Shown piece after piece: positions 41,886-51,560 of a stretch of 64,000 nucleotides of DNA (position 1 is its first letter; every line of letters starts with the position of its first letter). The notes beneath the pieces are model-generated. The model was given only the letters and a program-made list of their open reading frames with translations, did not search any database and was not told where the DNA came from. This stretch comes from an uncultured Lachnospiraceae bacterium (GTDB lineage: Bacteria > Bacillota > Clostridia > Lachnospirales > Lachnospiraceae), in NCBI GenBank assembly GCA_947173495.1, contig CAMWFQ010000006.1:1-64000 (forward strand), given 5' to 3'. A program made the position numbers and the translations under genes.

Positions 41886-42586
41886 GCTCTTCTCACTCCA
41901 AAACTGATTCTGCGGATAATCAGTGCCAGCGTTACTTTTATCATATAATAAATTGACTTTTTAAAATTAATGGAACTGACGCCGTTTTCTCTTTCCTGCA
42001 TCACTACCGGCACTTCTTTGACCCGGCAGCCATATACGGAAGCAATTACGATTGCCTCCGGTTCCGGATAATCCGAAGGATAATCTTCCGCATAGATCCG
42101 GATCAGTCTCCGGTTAACCGCCCGATAGCCGCTTGTAACGTCTCTGACTTTCACCCCTGTCAGCAGCCTCACCAGAATACTGAGAATACCGATTCCCATT
42201 CTCCTTGCTCCGGAAGACTGGAACCCTTGTTTGTCGATGAATCTCGATCCGACTACGGCATCCGCATTCCCTGCCTCCAGCTCACGAAGCATGTCCGCCA
42301 GAAATGCAACATCATGCTGTCCGTCCCCATCAATCTGCACCGCCACATCATACTCGTTATCCCTGGCATATTGATATCCCGTCTGTACCGCACCTCCGAT
42401 TCCCAGATTAATGGGAAGATACAGTACATGATAGCTTTTCTCCGCACATATTCGGGCAGTATCATCCTTGGAACCGTCATCAATGATGATATAATCGTAC
42501 TGCGGATAATTTATAATCAGGTTATCCACTACCTTTTCAATATTACCTGCTTCATTATAGGCAGGTATGATAATCAGGCATCTCAT
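41882..42586 (-). CDS. DPM1-like glycosyltransferase family 2
   Basis: 234 aa GT-A domain without membrane helices: LIIIPAYNEAGNIEKVVDN, YIIIDDGSKDDTA, NLGIGGAVQTGYQYA, QIDGDGQHD, VVGSRFIDKQGFQSS, DVTSGYRAVNR. It likely makes a polyprenyl-phosphate-linked sugar, with the DUF2304 protein supplying membrane contact. It overlaps the upstream GT-C-like gene by 4 bases, which could be the enzyme using its product. Confidence 0.5.
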   Translation of the reverse strand: MRCLIIIPAYNEAGNIEKVVDNLIINYPQYDYIIIDDGSKDDTARICAEKSYHVLYLPINLGIGGAVQTGYQYARDNEYDVAVQIDGDGQHDVAFLADMLRELEAGNADAVVGSRFIDKQGFQSSGARRMGIGILSILVRLLTGVKVRDVTSGYRAVNRRLIRIYAEDYPSDYPEPEAIVIASVYGCRVKEVPVVMQERENGVSSINFKKSIYYMIKVTLALIIRRISFGVRRA

Positions 42587-44037
42587 TCCTTCTGTTCCCT
42601 CTTTGCTCTGCGGACGAATCTGTCAAAACAGGGGATCAGAATCATATCCCTTGTCAGCAGATACATAGCGCAATAAAAAATTCCCATTCCATATACCACA
42701 TATCTTTGTATCCCAATGAAGGCGAGATTGATCAGCACAACCATAACAATCAGCACGATCAGAATACTCACTGCAAATTCTATCTTGTGTCTGTCTCCTC
42801 CGCGCCTGGCTGCATAGATACACAGTCCTATGGAGAACAGATAAATAAACAACGTAATGAAATGGCATATCAGGTAAATTGGTTTTATCTGGAAAAACAC
42901 GCTGGCAATAAAGGAAGGGATCATAAGCCTGACTGCATGATACAGATATCTGCCAAAATGTTTTACCAAAAGACGCATTCCAAATGCAAGATAAATCTCC
43001 GTATCGCTCTGGGATCTGACTCCCGGGTTCTCCTCATCATATTCCATGATGGCTTCACCCACATCAAGCACCATCTTGTCATACACAAGATCTTCCCACA
43101 TATAAAGTCCCGGCTCCGCGTAAGCATACCGGTGTCCGCCTTCATCCACGATCCGATAGGCTCTGTTGAAAATATCTTTCAGTACCTCATCCTCGAAAAT
43201 CTCTGCGTCCTCCTGATCGGCTTCAAAAAAACCCCTTGATAAGATCAGTGAGACAAATTGTGAGGTTGCTTCCCTCTGCGGGGTATCTGTCTCCTGACCT
43301 TCTTCTGTAACTGCTGCCCCCTGCTGCTTCTTTTCCGCCTGCCTCTGCAGATCACAGGCGGAAACGGTATAAATCAGCTTATAGGATAACAATGCAAGTA
43401 CCACCCCTGCGATCATTGCCGAAACAAAATACGCCGTCTTTCTGACCATTCCCTTTCCTGCTCTGTTTACCGTAATCCAGATCAGAAGCAACAGGCCAAG
43501 AGCCTGCAAAAAAATCATCTGGCTCCGGATCAGCCCCAGCAGAAATGCAAATCCCATACTTCCCCAGTACCATCTGTACTTTAACGTCCACACTGCCTTC
43601 ACTGTGGCAAGAAAATATAAATAGAAGAGCGCATAAGTGATTCCTTCTGTCATGATCTGATGAGTAATCCCGCATTCAGGCAGATAAATAGAAAAAGGCA
43701 TCATACTTCCCATATACAGCAGAATGCATTCCCAGCCGCACAGCTGAAACTGTCTCTGTAATACGATAACGAAGAGAAACGTACATGCCAATGCCAGTGC
43801 ACTTTGCGCGATTACGACTCCATGGAGAAAATATTGTTCTCCCATCAGATTTCTGAAAAAATCCAGAAATACGGGATACCCCGGAAGAACGCCTTCCCTC
43901 CCCCTGTCAACAAGATATGCCGTACTGTCCTTCTGAATACTGATCCATTCTCCCGGTACAAAGTAAAATAAAAAACCCGGAATCAGCATACAGAAAACTA
44001 TGGTTTTATTTATTCGTCTCTCTGAGAGTGCTCTCAT
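42583..44037 (-). CDS. Polytopic membrane protein, putative GT-C glycosyltransferase
   Basis: 484 aa from ATG at 44037, chosen because GGAG lies 6 bases upstream; a longer frame from 44082 overlaps the upstream gene by 77 bases. About ten membrane helices, an early extracytoplasmic loop containing WISIQKDSTAYLVDRGREG, and a large soluble loop (about 245-370) rich in acidic residues. Topology is that of ArnT/PMT-like GT-C enzymes, but I do not recognise a specific family. Likely uses a polyprenyl-phosphate sugar from the neighbouring GT2. Confidence 0.5.
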   Translation of the reverse strand: MRALSERRINKTIVFCMLIPGFLFYFVPGEWISIQKDSTAYLVDRGREGVLPGYPVFLDFFRNLMGEQYFLHGVVIAQSALALACTFLFVIVLQRQFQLCGWECILLYMGSMMPFSIYLPECGITHQIMTEGITYALFYLYFLATVKAVWTLKYRWYWGSMGFAFLLGLIRSQMIFLQALGLLLLIWITVNRAGKGMVRKTAYFVSAMIAGVVLALLSYKLIYTVSACDLQRQAEKKQQGAAVTEEGQETDTPQREATSQFVSLILSRGFFEADQEDAEIFEDEVLKDIFNRAYRIVDEGGHRYAYAEPGLYMWEDLVYDKMVLDVGEAIMEYDEENPGVRSQSDTEIYLAFGMRLLVKHFGRYLYHAVRLMIPSFIASVFFQIKPIYLICHFITLFIYLFSIGLCIYAARRGGDRHKIEFAVSILIVLIVMVVLINLAFIGIQRYVVYGMGIFYCAMYLLTRDMILIPCFDRFVRRAKREQKE

Positions 44038-45931
44038 TTTTTTCTCCGTAATAAATTTCAATCGTTCTGTCAACCACATCATCCCAGTTATACCTGCTGC
44101 ATATATAGGAACTGCTTTCTGTTCCTAATTTTTCAACTTCCTGCCTTCTTTCAAGTAAATATTGTAATTTCTCTTTGAGGTCCACGTAATTACCTCTTTC
44201 AAAGCTAACCGCATGATCTCCCACAACTTCCATGTTTTCAGGAATATCACTTACCACGCAGCAATTACCATAGCTCATTGCTTCCAGAAGGCTTATGGCC
44301 ATCCCTTCCACATCACTTGGCAGGACAAATAAATAAGCATTGGAAAACAGCTCCTCCAATTCCCGTCCCTGGACAAATCCTGTTAATATGATATTTTTAT
44401 TTTTCTCCGCCATTTCATAAATATGGGAAACATATTCTGTTGAATGGCTGCTTCCACCTGCGATAACCAGTTTTTTATCTGTATGAAGTTCCTCATATGC
44501 GTCCATCAGATAATGGGCGCCCTTTTCCGGAACAAGCCGGGCAAGAAACAGAATATAGCTCTCCTGCTCAAGTCCCCAGCGTTCTTTAATTATTTTTGCT
44601 CCACACTTTTGCGGCTTTGTTATTCCGTTCGGAATAAATACGGTTTCTCTCCCATATTCCTTTAGAAAATACTGCTGGATATTCCGGGACAGGACAATTA
44701 TGTGATCTGCATGCTTTACAGCCTGCTTTTCTCCGAACTTTAATACCCGGGATGCAAAATTCCCCCATTTGGCCCGCTGCCAGTCAAGACCATGAATGGT
44801 TACCACAATCTTTTTCCTGAATATTTTAAGCATCCACAGCATGGCGCTTGGTCCTTCAGCATGATAATGATAAACACTGTAATTTCCAAAAAGCGCCCGG
44901 ATTGTGGCAAGAAAAGAATACACAATTGCGTTCAGCCTGCTGCTTTTAAAGGTCGGAATCGTAAACAGCCTGATTCCATTATATACCTTTCCCCTCTTCT
45001 CATCAAATTCTTTTCCTGAGACATGATAACCGGAACGATTATAGGCGTCCACCCAGTAACCTTTTTGTACCAGTCTGGTTGCCAGCTCGTCCACAACAAT
45101 CTCAACTCCTCCTTCCCGTGAAGGAATTCTCTTATGTCCGATCATGACAATGCTTTTTTTTCTTCTCTGCCTTCTGCTCTGAAATCCTTCCTGAAAGACC
45201 CGCTTGAGAAATGCAAAATTCGTACATAAATATCTTGGAAGCAGACGCACCGGATCCTGGGTAATACGGTAAAGCCATTCCAGACAGCATTCCTGCATCC
45301 ACTTAGGCGCTCTTTTAACCGTTCCTGCATGGAAGTCAAAAGCGGCTCCCACACCGATCATAAGAGCATTAATCTTAAACTGATGCTCATACATCCATTG
45401 CTCCTGTTTCGGTGCACCCAACGCCACCCACACAAAATCCGGCGCAGCCGCATTGATTTGATGGATTATTTTTTCATCTTCTTCCTCCGTCGCCTTTCTG
45501 AAAGGAGGGGAATACATTCCTGCAATTTTAATCCATGGATATTCTTCTTTTAACCGCCGGCCCAGCTGTTGTATTGTCTCTTCCGTACTTCCAAAAAAGT
45601 AATGTCTGTAGCCCTTTTCTTTCGACTCTTTTAAAATCCGCGCCATCAAATCAGGACCGGGAACTCTCTCCGCATCCCAATACCCCCTGCGCCTGCTTAC
45701 AATGGCAAGGGGTTTTCCATCCGGAATCGCCATTGCCCCGCAGTTCTGTATGGTTCTGTACGCTGTATCTCTGTATGCCATAACCGTAGTATGCACGTTT
45801 GACACACAAATATAATTTCCTCTCAATGCATCCAGATGTTCATTTAAATACGAGACAGTCTGTTCCATTGTCGTTACATTAATATTTGTCCCCAGAATCG
45901 AACAATATTTTAATGGATTACTCTTTTCCAT
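44006..45931 (-). CDS. Fused TagA/WecG (GT26) and GT4 glycosyltransferase
   Basis: 641 aa, two enzymes in one chain. Residues 1 to about 245 are GT26: SILGTNINVTTMEQTVSYL, AIPDGKPLAIVSRRRG, YFFGSTEETIQQL, ALGAPKQEQWMYEHQ and GVGAAFDFHAGTVKRAP. TagA/WecG enzymes add ManNAc or ManNAcA to a polyprenyl-linked GlcNAc. Residues ~260-641 are GT4: RIPSREGGVEIVVDELATRL, VTIHGLDWQRAKWG, VFIPNGITKPQ, ILFLARLVPEKGAHYLM and LPSDVEGMAISLLEAMSYG. The fusion would couple two early sugar additions. WecB at 631-1743 could provide UDP-ManNAc. Confidence 0.5.
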   Translation of the reverse strand: MEKSNPLKYCSILGTNINVTTMEQTVSYLNEHLDALRGNYICVSNVHTTVMAYRDTAYRTIQNCGAMAIPDGKPLAIVSRRRGYWDAERVPGPDLMARILKESKEKGYRHYFFGSTEETIQQLGRRLKEEYPWIKIAGMYSPPFRKATEEEDEKIIHQINAAAPDFVWVALGAPKQEQWMYEHQFKINALMIGVGAAFDFHAGTVKRAPKWMQECCLEWLYRITQDPVRLLPRYLCTNFAFLKRVFQEGFQSRRQRRKKSIVMIGHKRIPSREGGVEIVVDELATRLVQKGYWVDAYNRSGYHVSGKEFDEKRGKVYNGIRLFTIPTFKSSRLNAIVYSFLATIRALFGNYSVYHYHAEGPSAMLWMLKIFRKKIVVTIHGLDWQRAKWGNFASRVLKFGEKQAVKHADHIIVLSRNIQQYFLKEYGRETVFIPNGITKPQKCGAKIIKERWGLEQESYILFLARLVPEKGAHYLMDAYEELHTDKKLVIAGGSSHSTEYVSHIYEMAEKNKNIILTGFVQGRELEELFSNAYLFVLPSDVEGMAISLLEAMSYGNCCVVSDIPENMEVVGDHAVSFERGNYVDLKEKLQYLLERRQEVEKLGTESSSYICSRYNWDDVVDRTIEIYYGEKNESTLRETNK

Positions 45932-45933
45932 CT

Positions 45934-47475
45934 TCAGCTTTTCCTTCTATTCTGTGCAGCCGCGATCCCCACAGCACCTGCTGCATATCCCAGGCCATAT
46001 CCTATCACAATACCCGCAATATTATAACGAATTCTCTCTATTTTTACAATATTTCCGGTGAAATACTCTACTTCCTCTCCTGGTTTGAATTCTTCCATTT
46101 CCCGATAACCGGCATATCTCTCATCCGCCTCCTGATAATAATGCTTCTCTTTTGTCAGGTCAGAACAGTCCGTCCTGTATACGATATACCCTTCCGGAAA
46201 GGCAACGAGACAATTAACCAGAACAACCAGCAGCCCGGCTCCTGCCAGTCCCCAGATATTCTTTTTCCAGGAAAAAGCGCCTGCTCTTTTTATACGTTCC
46301 ATCAATACGTCAAATCTCTGTGTCTCAATCAGGATCTGCTTATTCTTCTGCGTAAGTATTCCCCACGCCTTCCTCTCATACTTGTCATCAAATAGCAATA
46401 CGCCCATAAATAAGAAAGACAGATTTTTAAACGAGGTATTATATAAAAAGGGTTCTGTCATTCCTCCTGCCACGATGGACAGAATGATCAAAGTCTCCAG
46501 ATATCTGTCCCTTTTCAGGTAGATAAATATCATATACATAGTTGCCAGACACAGAACAGCAAAAGGAATGATGCCATAAGTAATAAATGCAGATATATAG
46601 GCATTATCCATGGTCAGTCTTTCATTGGTAGCCTCTGCCACCCTGATTCCAAACAGGCTGATATATTCCGGCTTCAGATATCTCCATGCAAGCTCCATCC
46701 TTGTGCTTAAAAGCTCATTCAGCAGAATAAACCACTTGCCCTTGACAGCGATGGGCGCTATCAGAGAGGCTGAGACACATAACGGAAAAATCAGCTGTAA
46801 AAGTACCTTTTCTACGATGCATAACCGTTTCCTGTATAGAAGGTAAACCCGACCGGACAGCAAAACCATGAATACGATAAAACCTGTATAGCTGACCGAA
46901 TACAGGAAAACCAGACAATTTCCCAGAAGCAGTATGGCCGCATGCCTGATTTTAAATTTTTCTCCCAGACAATAGATGATAAATACAGCAAGCACAAAAT
47001 AGGATACATGCAGAACATTGGGATGAGGATATCCAAGGCTCCACCTGAACATATGGCCCAGTCCCAGCTTGGCATGTACTTTATATACTGTACCTTCCAT
47101 TCGAAAAAGAGAAACGAAAGTGATCAGAAAAAAGGAAATGCCCCACAAAATGGTTCCCACCTGAAACAGTCTTTTCAAATCCACATACTTCAGACCAATC
47201 ATCATCAAGCCATACAGCAGAAGGCCTTTTTCCCCTGACATAAGGTAAGTTGCCAGCGTAAGGCCTGTCACTGCCCCCATACACAAATATTCCTTTAAGG
47301 TATATTTCTCAATCCCTATCTTCAAAAGCAGGCATAACACAGCCGCTATCAGTATGATCTTAAAGCTTTTCTGTCCGTCATACAGGCCAATCCCCTTTGC
47401 CGTTAAAAGAGATCCCCAGAACATCCAATATAAAATTTCTCCCCGCGTAACCTTAAGCGCTTTTCTTTCTTCCAT
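45934..47475 (-). CDS. Wzy/O-antigen-ligase-like membrane protein, copy 1
   Basis: 513 aa with about twelve membrane helices and a large extracytoplasmic loop near the C-terminus (SDLTKEKHYYQEADERY). The block RWSLGYPHPNVLHVSYFVL matches the corresponding GLGHPNALQCM block in the next upstream gene product, and this GxxHPN motif is typical of Wzy-like polymerases of Gram-positive capsule loci. It should polymerise repeat units or ligate chains outside the membrane. Its start overlaps the upstream gene by 23 bases. Confidence 0.5.
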   Translation of the reverse strand: MEERKALKVTRGEILYWMFWGSLLTAKGIGLYDGQKSFKIILIAAVLCLLLKIGIEKYTLKEYLCMGAVTGLTLATYLMSGEKGLLLYGLMMIGLKYVDLKRLFQVGTILWGISFFLITFVSLFRMEGTVYKVHAKLGLGHMFRWSLGYPHPNVLHVSYFVLAVFIIYCLGEKFKIRHAAILLLGNCLVFLYSVSYTGFIVFMVLLSGRVYLLYRKRLCIVEKVLLQLIFPLCVSASLIAPIAVKGKWFILLNELLSTRMELAWRYLKPEYISLFGIRVAEATNERLTMDNAYISAFITYGIIPFAVLCLATMYMIFIYLKRDRYLETLIILSIVAGGMTEPFLYNTSFKNLSFLFMGVLLFDDKYERKAWGILTQKNKQILIETQRFDVLMERIKRAGAFSWKKNIWGLAGAGLLVVLVNCLVAFPEGYIVYRTDCSDLTKEKHYYQEADERYAGYREMEEFKPGEEVEYFTGNIVKIERIRYNIAGIVIGYGLGYAAGAVGIAAAQNRRKS

Positions 47476-48622
47476 CTATCATCTGCCCCCAGTATGCTCC
47501 CAGTAAAAACAATACATAATTTCTTGCCAGATACACCGAAACCGCGTGTGCTTCTATCACCGTATACACTGCAAAAGAAACGATCATAATAAACGCCATA
47601 TACTTCTTTTGCCTGACACAATAAATCATTAAAAGGAACAGGACAATTATAAAAATACCGGCAGGTATGATCCCATACCAGTAGAACAGCCGGATCCAGC
47701 CCATATCAAAATAGTAATGATTTTCCGGAGCTGAAAAAAGGCTCCAGGTCTGGGTCGTTCCCTCCCATCTGACAGTACCCACCAGGCTGTGTATTCTCCC
47801 TGTCAGAGCATCGTCCAGCTTTAAGAAAACATCTGTCGTCTCTGACCATTCCATATACCAGTGATAATTATATACCCGGTAAGCGTTCGCCGCGATCACT
47901 ATAGAAAACACAATACATCCTGTCGTAATGATCCCTCCGCACACACAGCAGATTTTCCTGAAAATATCGTTTCTGATAGCTTTCACCACCGCCATATAAA
48001 TAATGGTAAAAACAGCGGCCAGAAGGCTTGTCTTGGAATCTGTCAGATAAAAAAAGAAAATATTGACTGCAAGCGCCCCGAGATATCCATACCATTTCAT
48101 CCGCTCACTGTACAGAAACAATCCAAGAGTCGTCAGCGCCCATACCATACACTGGAGTGCATTGGGATGTCCCAATCCTAAAATATATCTGCTTTCCACC
48201 TCTCCTCTTCCATATTCCTGCGTCAGAACAGCCGCTCCGTAGATCCCTGTTACCGACAGGAGAATGAGAAGAAGACACCCTGCAAGAGTCATCCAGAATA
48301 CCAGCTTCAGGCACTTTTCCATATCCATATTCTTACACGCCGCGATAAATATTACAAATCGCAGCACTTCATTTCGATCCGCCGCAAAATAAGAAATGAT
48401 TCCCAGAAGACAGAACAAAAAAATACAAACATACTCTTTCCGGCTGTATTTTGTCAGGCACACCTTCCCCAAAAACATAAGAAACGTCAGCTGAAACAGT
48501 CTTCCCTCTATGGGATTTGTATAGCTGCTTTTATCAACGATCACCATCAGCACTTCTATGATCACAGCCGCATAGAAAAGATAATATGCAATTCGATCTG
48601 TCCGTGCATTCCTTATCTTCAT
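47453..48622 (-). CDS. wzy: Wzy-like polysaccharide polymerase, copy 2
   Basis: 389 aa, about eleven membrane helices, with RYILGLGHPNALQCMVWAL, LTDSKTSLLAAVFTI and a loop with HSLVGTVRWEGTTQTW. It is related to, but diverged from, the adjacent copy 1. Two overlapping polymerase-like genes may represent a polymerase and a ligase, or polymerases for two linkages. It overlaps the ABC flippase gene by 4 bases. Confidence 0.5.
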   Translation of the reverse strand: MKIRNARTDRIAYYLFYAAVIIEVLMVIVDKSSYTNPIEGRLFQLTFLMFLGKVCLTKYSRKEYVCIFLFCLLGIISYFAADRNEVLRFVIFIAACKNMDMEKCLKLVFWMTLAGCLLLILLSVTGIYGAAVLTQEYGRGEVESRYILGLGHPNALQCMVWALTTLGLFLYSERMKWYGYLGALAVNIFFFYLTDSKTSLLAAVFTIIYMAVVKAIRNDIFRKICCVCGGIITTGCIVFSIVIAANAYRVYNYHWYMEWSETTDVFLKLDDALTGRIHSLVGTVRWEGTTQTWSLFSAPENHYYFDMGWIRLFYWYGIIPAGIFIIVLFLLMIYCVRQKKYMAFIMIVSFAVYTVIEAHAVSVYLARNYVLFLLGAYWGQMIDGRKKSA

Positions 48623-50379
48623 GGCATACTCTCTCCCTGGATCCCCAGAGCCTCCTGACGGCTCTTCTGCACCACCTTTCCGTCCTTTACTTCAAAAATA
48701 ACATCCGCATTTTTAATGGTGGTAAGTCTGTGGGCAATGATAATAATGGTCTTTTGTCCTTTCAGACAGTCGATGGCCTCCATCACAGCTGCCTCCGTAT
48801 CGCTGTCAAGAGCCGATGTTGCTTCATCCAACACCAGAACCTCCGGACTGTGATACAACGCCCTGGCGATTCCGATCCGCTGCCTCTGCCCTCCGGAGAG
48901 ACGGATTCCTCTGTCGCCCACATATGTATCCATCCCTTCCGGCAGTGTGTCTACGAAATCAAACAGCTGAGCCTGCTGCAGGGCATGAATCACCGCCTGC
49001 TCGTCAATCTCATCTTCACTGATCCCGAACGCTACATTATTTCGAATCGTATCGTCTGACAGATAAATCGCCTGGGGAATATAGCCGATCTCTTTCTGCC
49101 AGGTGGGAAGATTTTTATAAATATCCATACCATCCGCCAGTATTTTCCCCTGCTGAGGGGGCAGAAGTCCCAGCAGGATGTCTACCATCGTGGATTTTCC
49201 TGCTCCTGACGTACCGATAAAGGCAGCTATTTCCCCCTTTCTTATCTTAAAGCTTGCGTTTTCTACCACATTCTCCTCTCCATCCGGATAGCGGTATGCC
49301 ACTCTCTTTACTTCTATTTTTTCTCTGAACTGCCAGTTCTCGTCCCTTTCTGTTTTTTCCACATTCAGCGTCTCTATTTCCTTCAGATCATGGTAAATCA
49401 GATCCAGTGAAGGAGAGGCAAAAATCACCGCCGACATATGCTCATTGATCCTTCCTACCGAAGGCAGCAGGCGGAAAGCCGCCACTGCAAAGGTAGCAAG
49501 CTGAGGAACAAACTCCGCCAGATCTTTCTGCCCAAAAAACATTTTCACGATCACTGCCAGCAAAAGCCCTGTCATACAGGTCATCTCAATAATATATTTG
49601 GGAATGATTCCTATCAGCCGGTTTAAACGAAGCACGCGGACATATCTGATGAGGTAACTGTCATAGCTTTTAATGAAATTTTCATCTCTGTTCAGCACCT
49701 TAACCTCCTTTATCCCTCCCAGAGCCTGATTCATCCACTGGTAAATCTTCGCTTTATATTGCTGCCCCTCTTCTCCCCATCTTCTCGAATATTTTCGGTT
49801 GATATAGGAAAAAACTGCAAGGCATATCACCAGAAGCCCTGCAATGACCACGGTAATCGATTTGCTCACAATGAAGAGATAAACCCCCAGAACCATGCAG
49901 ACGCATGCTTCCGCGGCCATCTCCATAAAGTGAAGGATCCCCTTGGCGAACTGGTCCGTATCCTCCTGCATACTTCTCTGTAAAACCGCTATATTTTTAT
50001 TTAAATGAAACGTATACGGCTCCTTCATATAAGCCTTCAGCAAATTGGTTGAAATGGTTCTCTGAATCCGATAGGCAAACTTGTAGATGGTATTTTTTTC
50101 TACAATAATATAGATGTTTTTCACAACATAAATCACGATAATTCCGGTAGCGATCACCGCCAGAAACTGCTCTATATGCTCAAAGGGAAACAACTGAAAT
50201 ACAGAGGACAACAGGGAACTGGCAGATATAGAATCGGGATTCATGATCATATCCACAAAAGGCGAAAACAGGGAAATTGCAAGCAGCTCCAAAAAGCTGC
50301 CCACAATAATCATGGTTGTCAGCAAAAAAATCTTGATCTTATCTGCTCTGGAGAAAATATAGCCTAGTTTTTTAATCAT
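48619..50379 (-). CDS. ABC-type lipid-linked oligosaccharide flippase (PglK/MsbA type), copy 2
   Basis: 586 aa half-transporter with an N-terminal six-helix domain and an ATPase domain with Walker A GTSGAGKST, signature LSGGQRQR and Walker B VLVLDEATSALD. It resembles copy 1 (37438-39225) along its length, for example in the LATFAVAAFRLLPSVGRI block, so the two share an origin. The start overlaps the upstream GT4 gene by 8 bases. Confidence 0.5.
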   Translation of the reverse strand: MIKKLGYIFSRADKIKIFLLTTMIIVGSFLELLAISLFSPFVDMIMNPDSISASSLLSSVFQLFPFEHIEQFLAVIATGIIVIYVVKNIYIIVEKNTIYKFAYRIQRTISTNLLKAYMKEPYTFHLNKNIAVLQRSMQEDTDQFAKGILHFMEMAAEACVCMVLGVYLFIVSKSITVVIAGLLVICLAVFSYINRKYSRRWGEEGQQYKAKIYQWMNQALGGIKEVKVLNRDENFIKSYDSYLIRYVRVLRLNRLIGIIPKYIIEMTCMTGLLLAVIVKMFFGQKDLAEFVPQLATFAVAAFRLLPSVGRINEHMSAVIFASPSLDLIYHDLKEIETLNVEKTERDENWQFREKIEVKRVAYRYPDGEENVVENASFKIRKGEIAAFIGTSGAGKSTMVDILLGLLPPQQGKILADGMDIYKNLPTWQKEIGYIPQAIYLSDDTIRNNVAFGISEDEIDEQAVIHALQQAQLFDFVDTLPEGMDTYVGDRGIRLSGGQRQRIGIARALYHSPEVLVLDEATSALDSDTEAAVMEAIDCLKGQKTIIIIAHRLTTIKNADVIFEVKDGKVVQKSRQEALGIQGESMP

Positions 50380-51517
50380 ACAGTATCACCTTTTCCATAC
50401 ATTCCAATATCTTTTTATAGTAGATCTCAAATTTACAGTTGTCCTTTATTTCCTTAAAGCCTTTTCTTCCCATTTCCTTAAGCCTGTCACGGTCAGAGAC
50501 ACACGTCAGCATCACCCGCTGCAGATCCTCCCTGCTGTTATCGTGGAACAAAAATCCGCTGTCCCCGTCCTGCACATAACAGGAGGTTCCGTTTGTATCG
50601 CTGCAGATCACCGGCAGGGAGAAGGACATCGCCTCCAACTGGGAAACAGAAGCCGGCTCTCTCGTGCTTGGCAGAACAAACAGATCGGCCCGGGAATAGA
50701 GTTCTTCCATTTGATCATGAGCCACATTTTCCAGCAAAGTAACCCTCTCTCCCAATCCGTGCTGCAGAATAAATTCCTCCTGCTCCTTTTTATACTCTTT
50801 TTCAAAAGAATCCGCACACTCGCCTGTCACAGTCAGACTTATATCATAATCATCCGCCAGTGCAGAAAACACCTCCAACAGCATACGGATATTTTTTCTT
50901 TTTTCATACTTTCCCACACATAAAATATGGATCCCGCCATCCTGAAACCATTTTTTCTGATCAGGAGACACTTTCGGCTCCATGACAAAGGGGACAAATA
51001 ATGCATCCTTCTCCTTTACCTTACCTTCTCCCGGCGTTCCCAGAACCGGCGTAATCCGAACCCTTGGCAGAAGCCCTCTGACGATCCTGTGAGGCAGATC
51101 ATTTTTGATTTCATCCTCCCACAACGGACTCTGGTTATACAAAATCATGGGAATATTCAGTCCCCTGCAGGCCAGACAGGTGAAAATCGAATATATAGAG
51201 CGCTCTCTGATGATCATGACATCCGGACGGAAGGAGGAAACCAGTTTTCGAATCCTAAACACCGAAGGGAAGCCATACTTCAGTCTCATATCACAGGCCT
51301 TGCTGTTGTGTCTGTGCAGGATGTGAACATAAAACCAGTTTACTGCGTCAAACAGTCCGGAATATCCCGCCACCACAGGCGTCACATAGGTATAATCCTC
51401 TATTTTACCCTGATAATGGCTGATAAAACAGACCTCATGTCCATGCTCTGTCAGCCCTTTCATGATAGGAACCTGATTGGTGTGATATCTGTGTGCCACA
51501 TAGAGAAAACGCATCAT
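50372..51517 (-). CDS. Glycosyltransferase family 4
   Basis: 381 aa GT-B enzyme: FLYVAHRYHTNQVPIMKGL, FRPDVMIIRERSIYSI, PMILYNQSPLWEDE, ILCVGKYEKRKNIRMLLEVF, LTVTGECADSFEKEYK, LFVLPSTREPASVSQLEAMS and LPVICSDTNGTSCYVQDG. Start ATGATG at 51517/51514 with GGAG upstream. Donor sugar unknown; part of the right-hand assembly operon. Confidence 0.5.
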   Translation of the reverse strand: MMRFLYVAHRYHTNQVPIMKGLTEHGHEVCFISHYQGKIEDYTYVTPVVAGYSGLFDAVNWFYVHILHRHNSKACDMRLKYGFPSVFRIRKLVSSFRPDVMIIRERSIYSIFTCLACRGLNIPMILYNQSPLWEDEIKNDLPHRIVRGLLPRVRITPVLGTPGEGKVKEKDALFVPFVMEPKVSPDQKKWFQDGGIHILCVGKYEKRKNIRMLLEVFSALADDYDISLTVTGECADSFEKEYKKEQEEFILQHGLGERVTLLENVAHDQMEELYSRADLFVLPSTREPASVSQLEAMSFSLPVICSDTNGTSCYVQDGDSGFLFHDNSREDLQRVMLTCVSDRDRLKEMGRKGFKEIKDNCKFEIYYKKILECMEKVILYD

Positions 51518-51560
51518 GAATCTCCATTCTTCTTATGATATAGGAAACAGCTTTAGTCGT

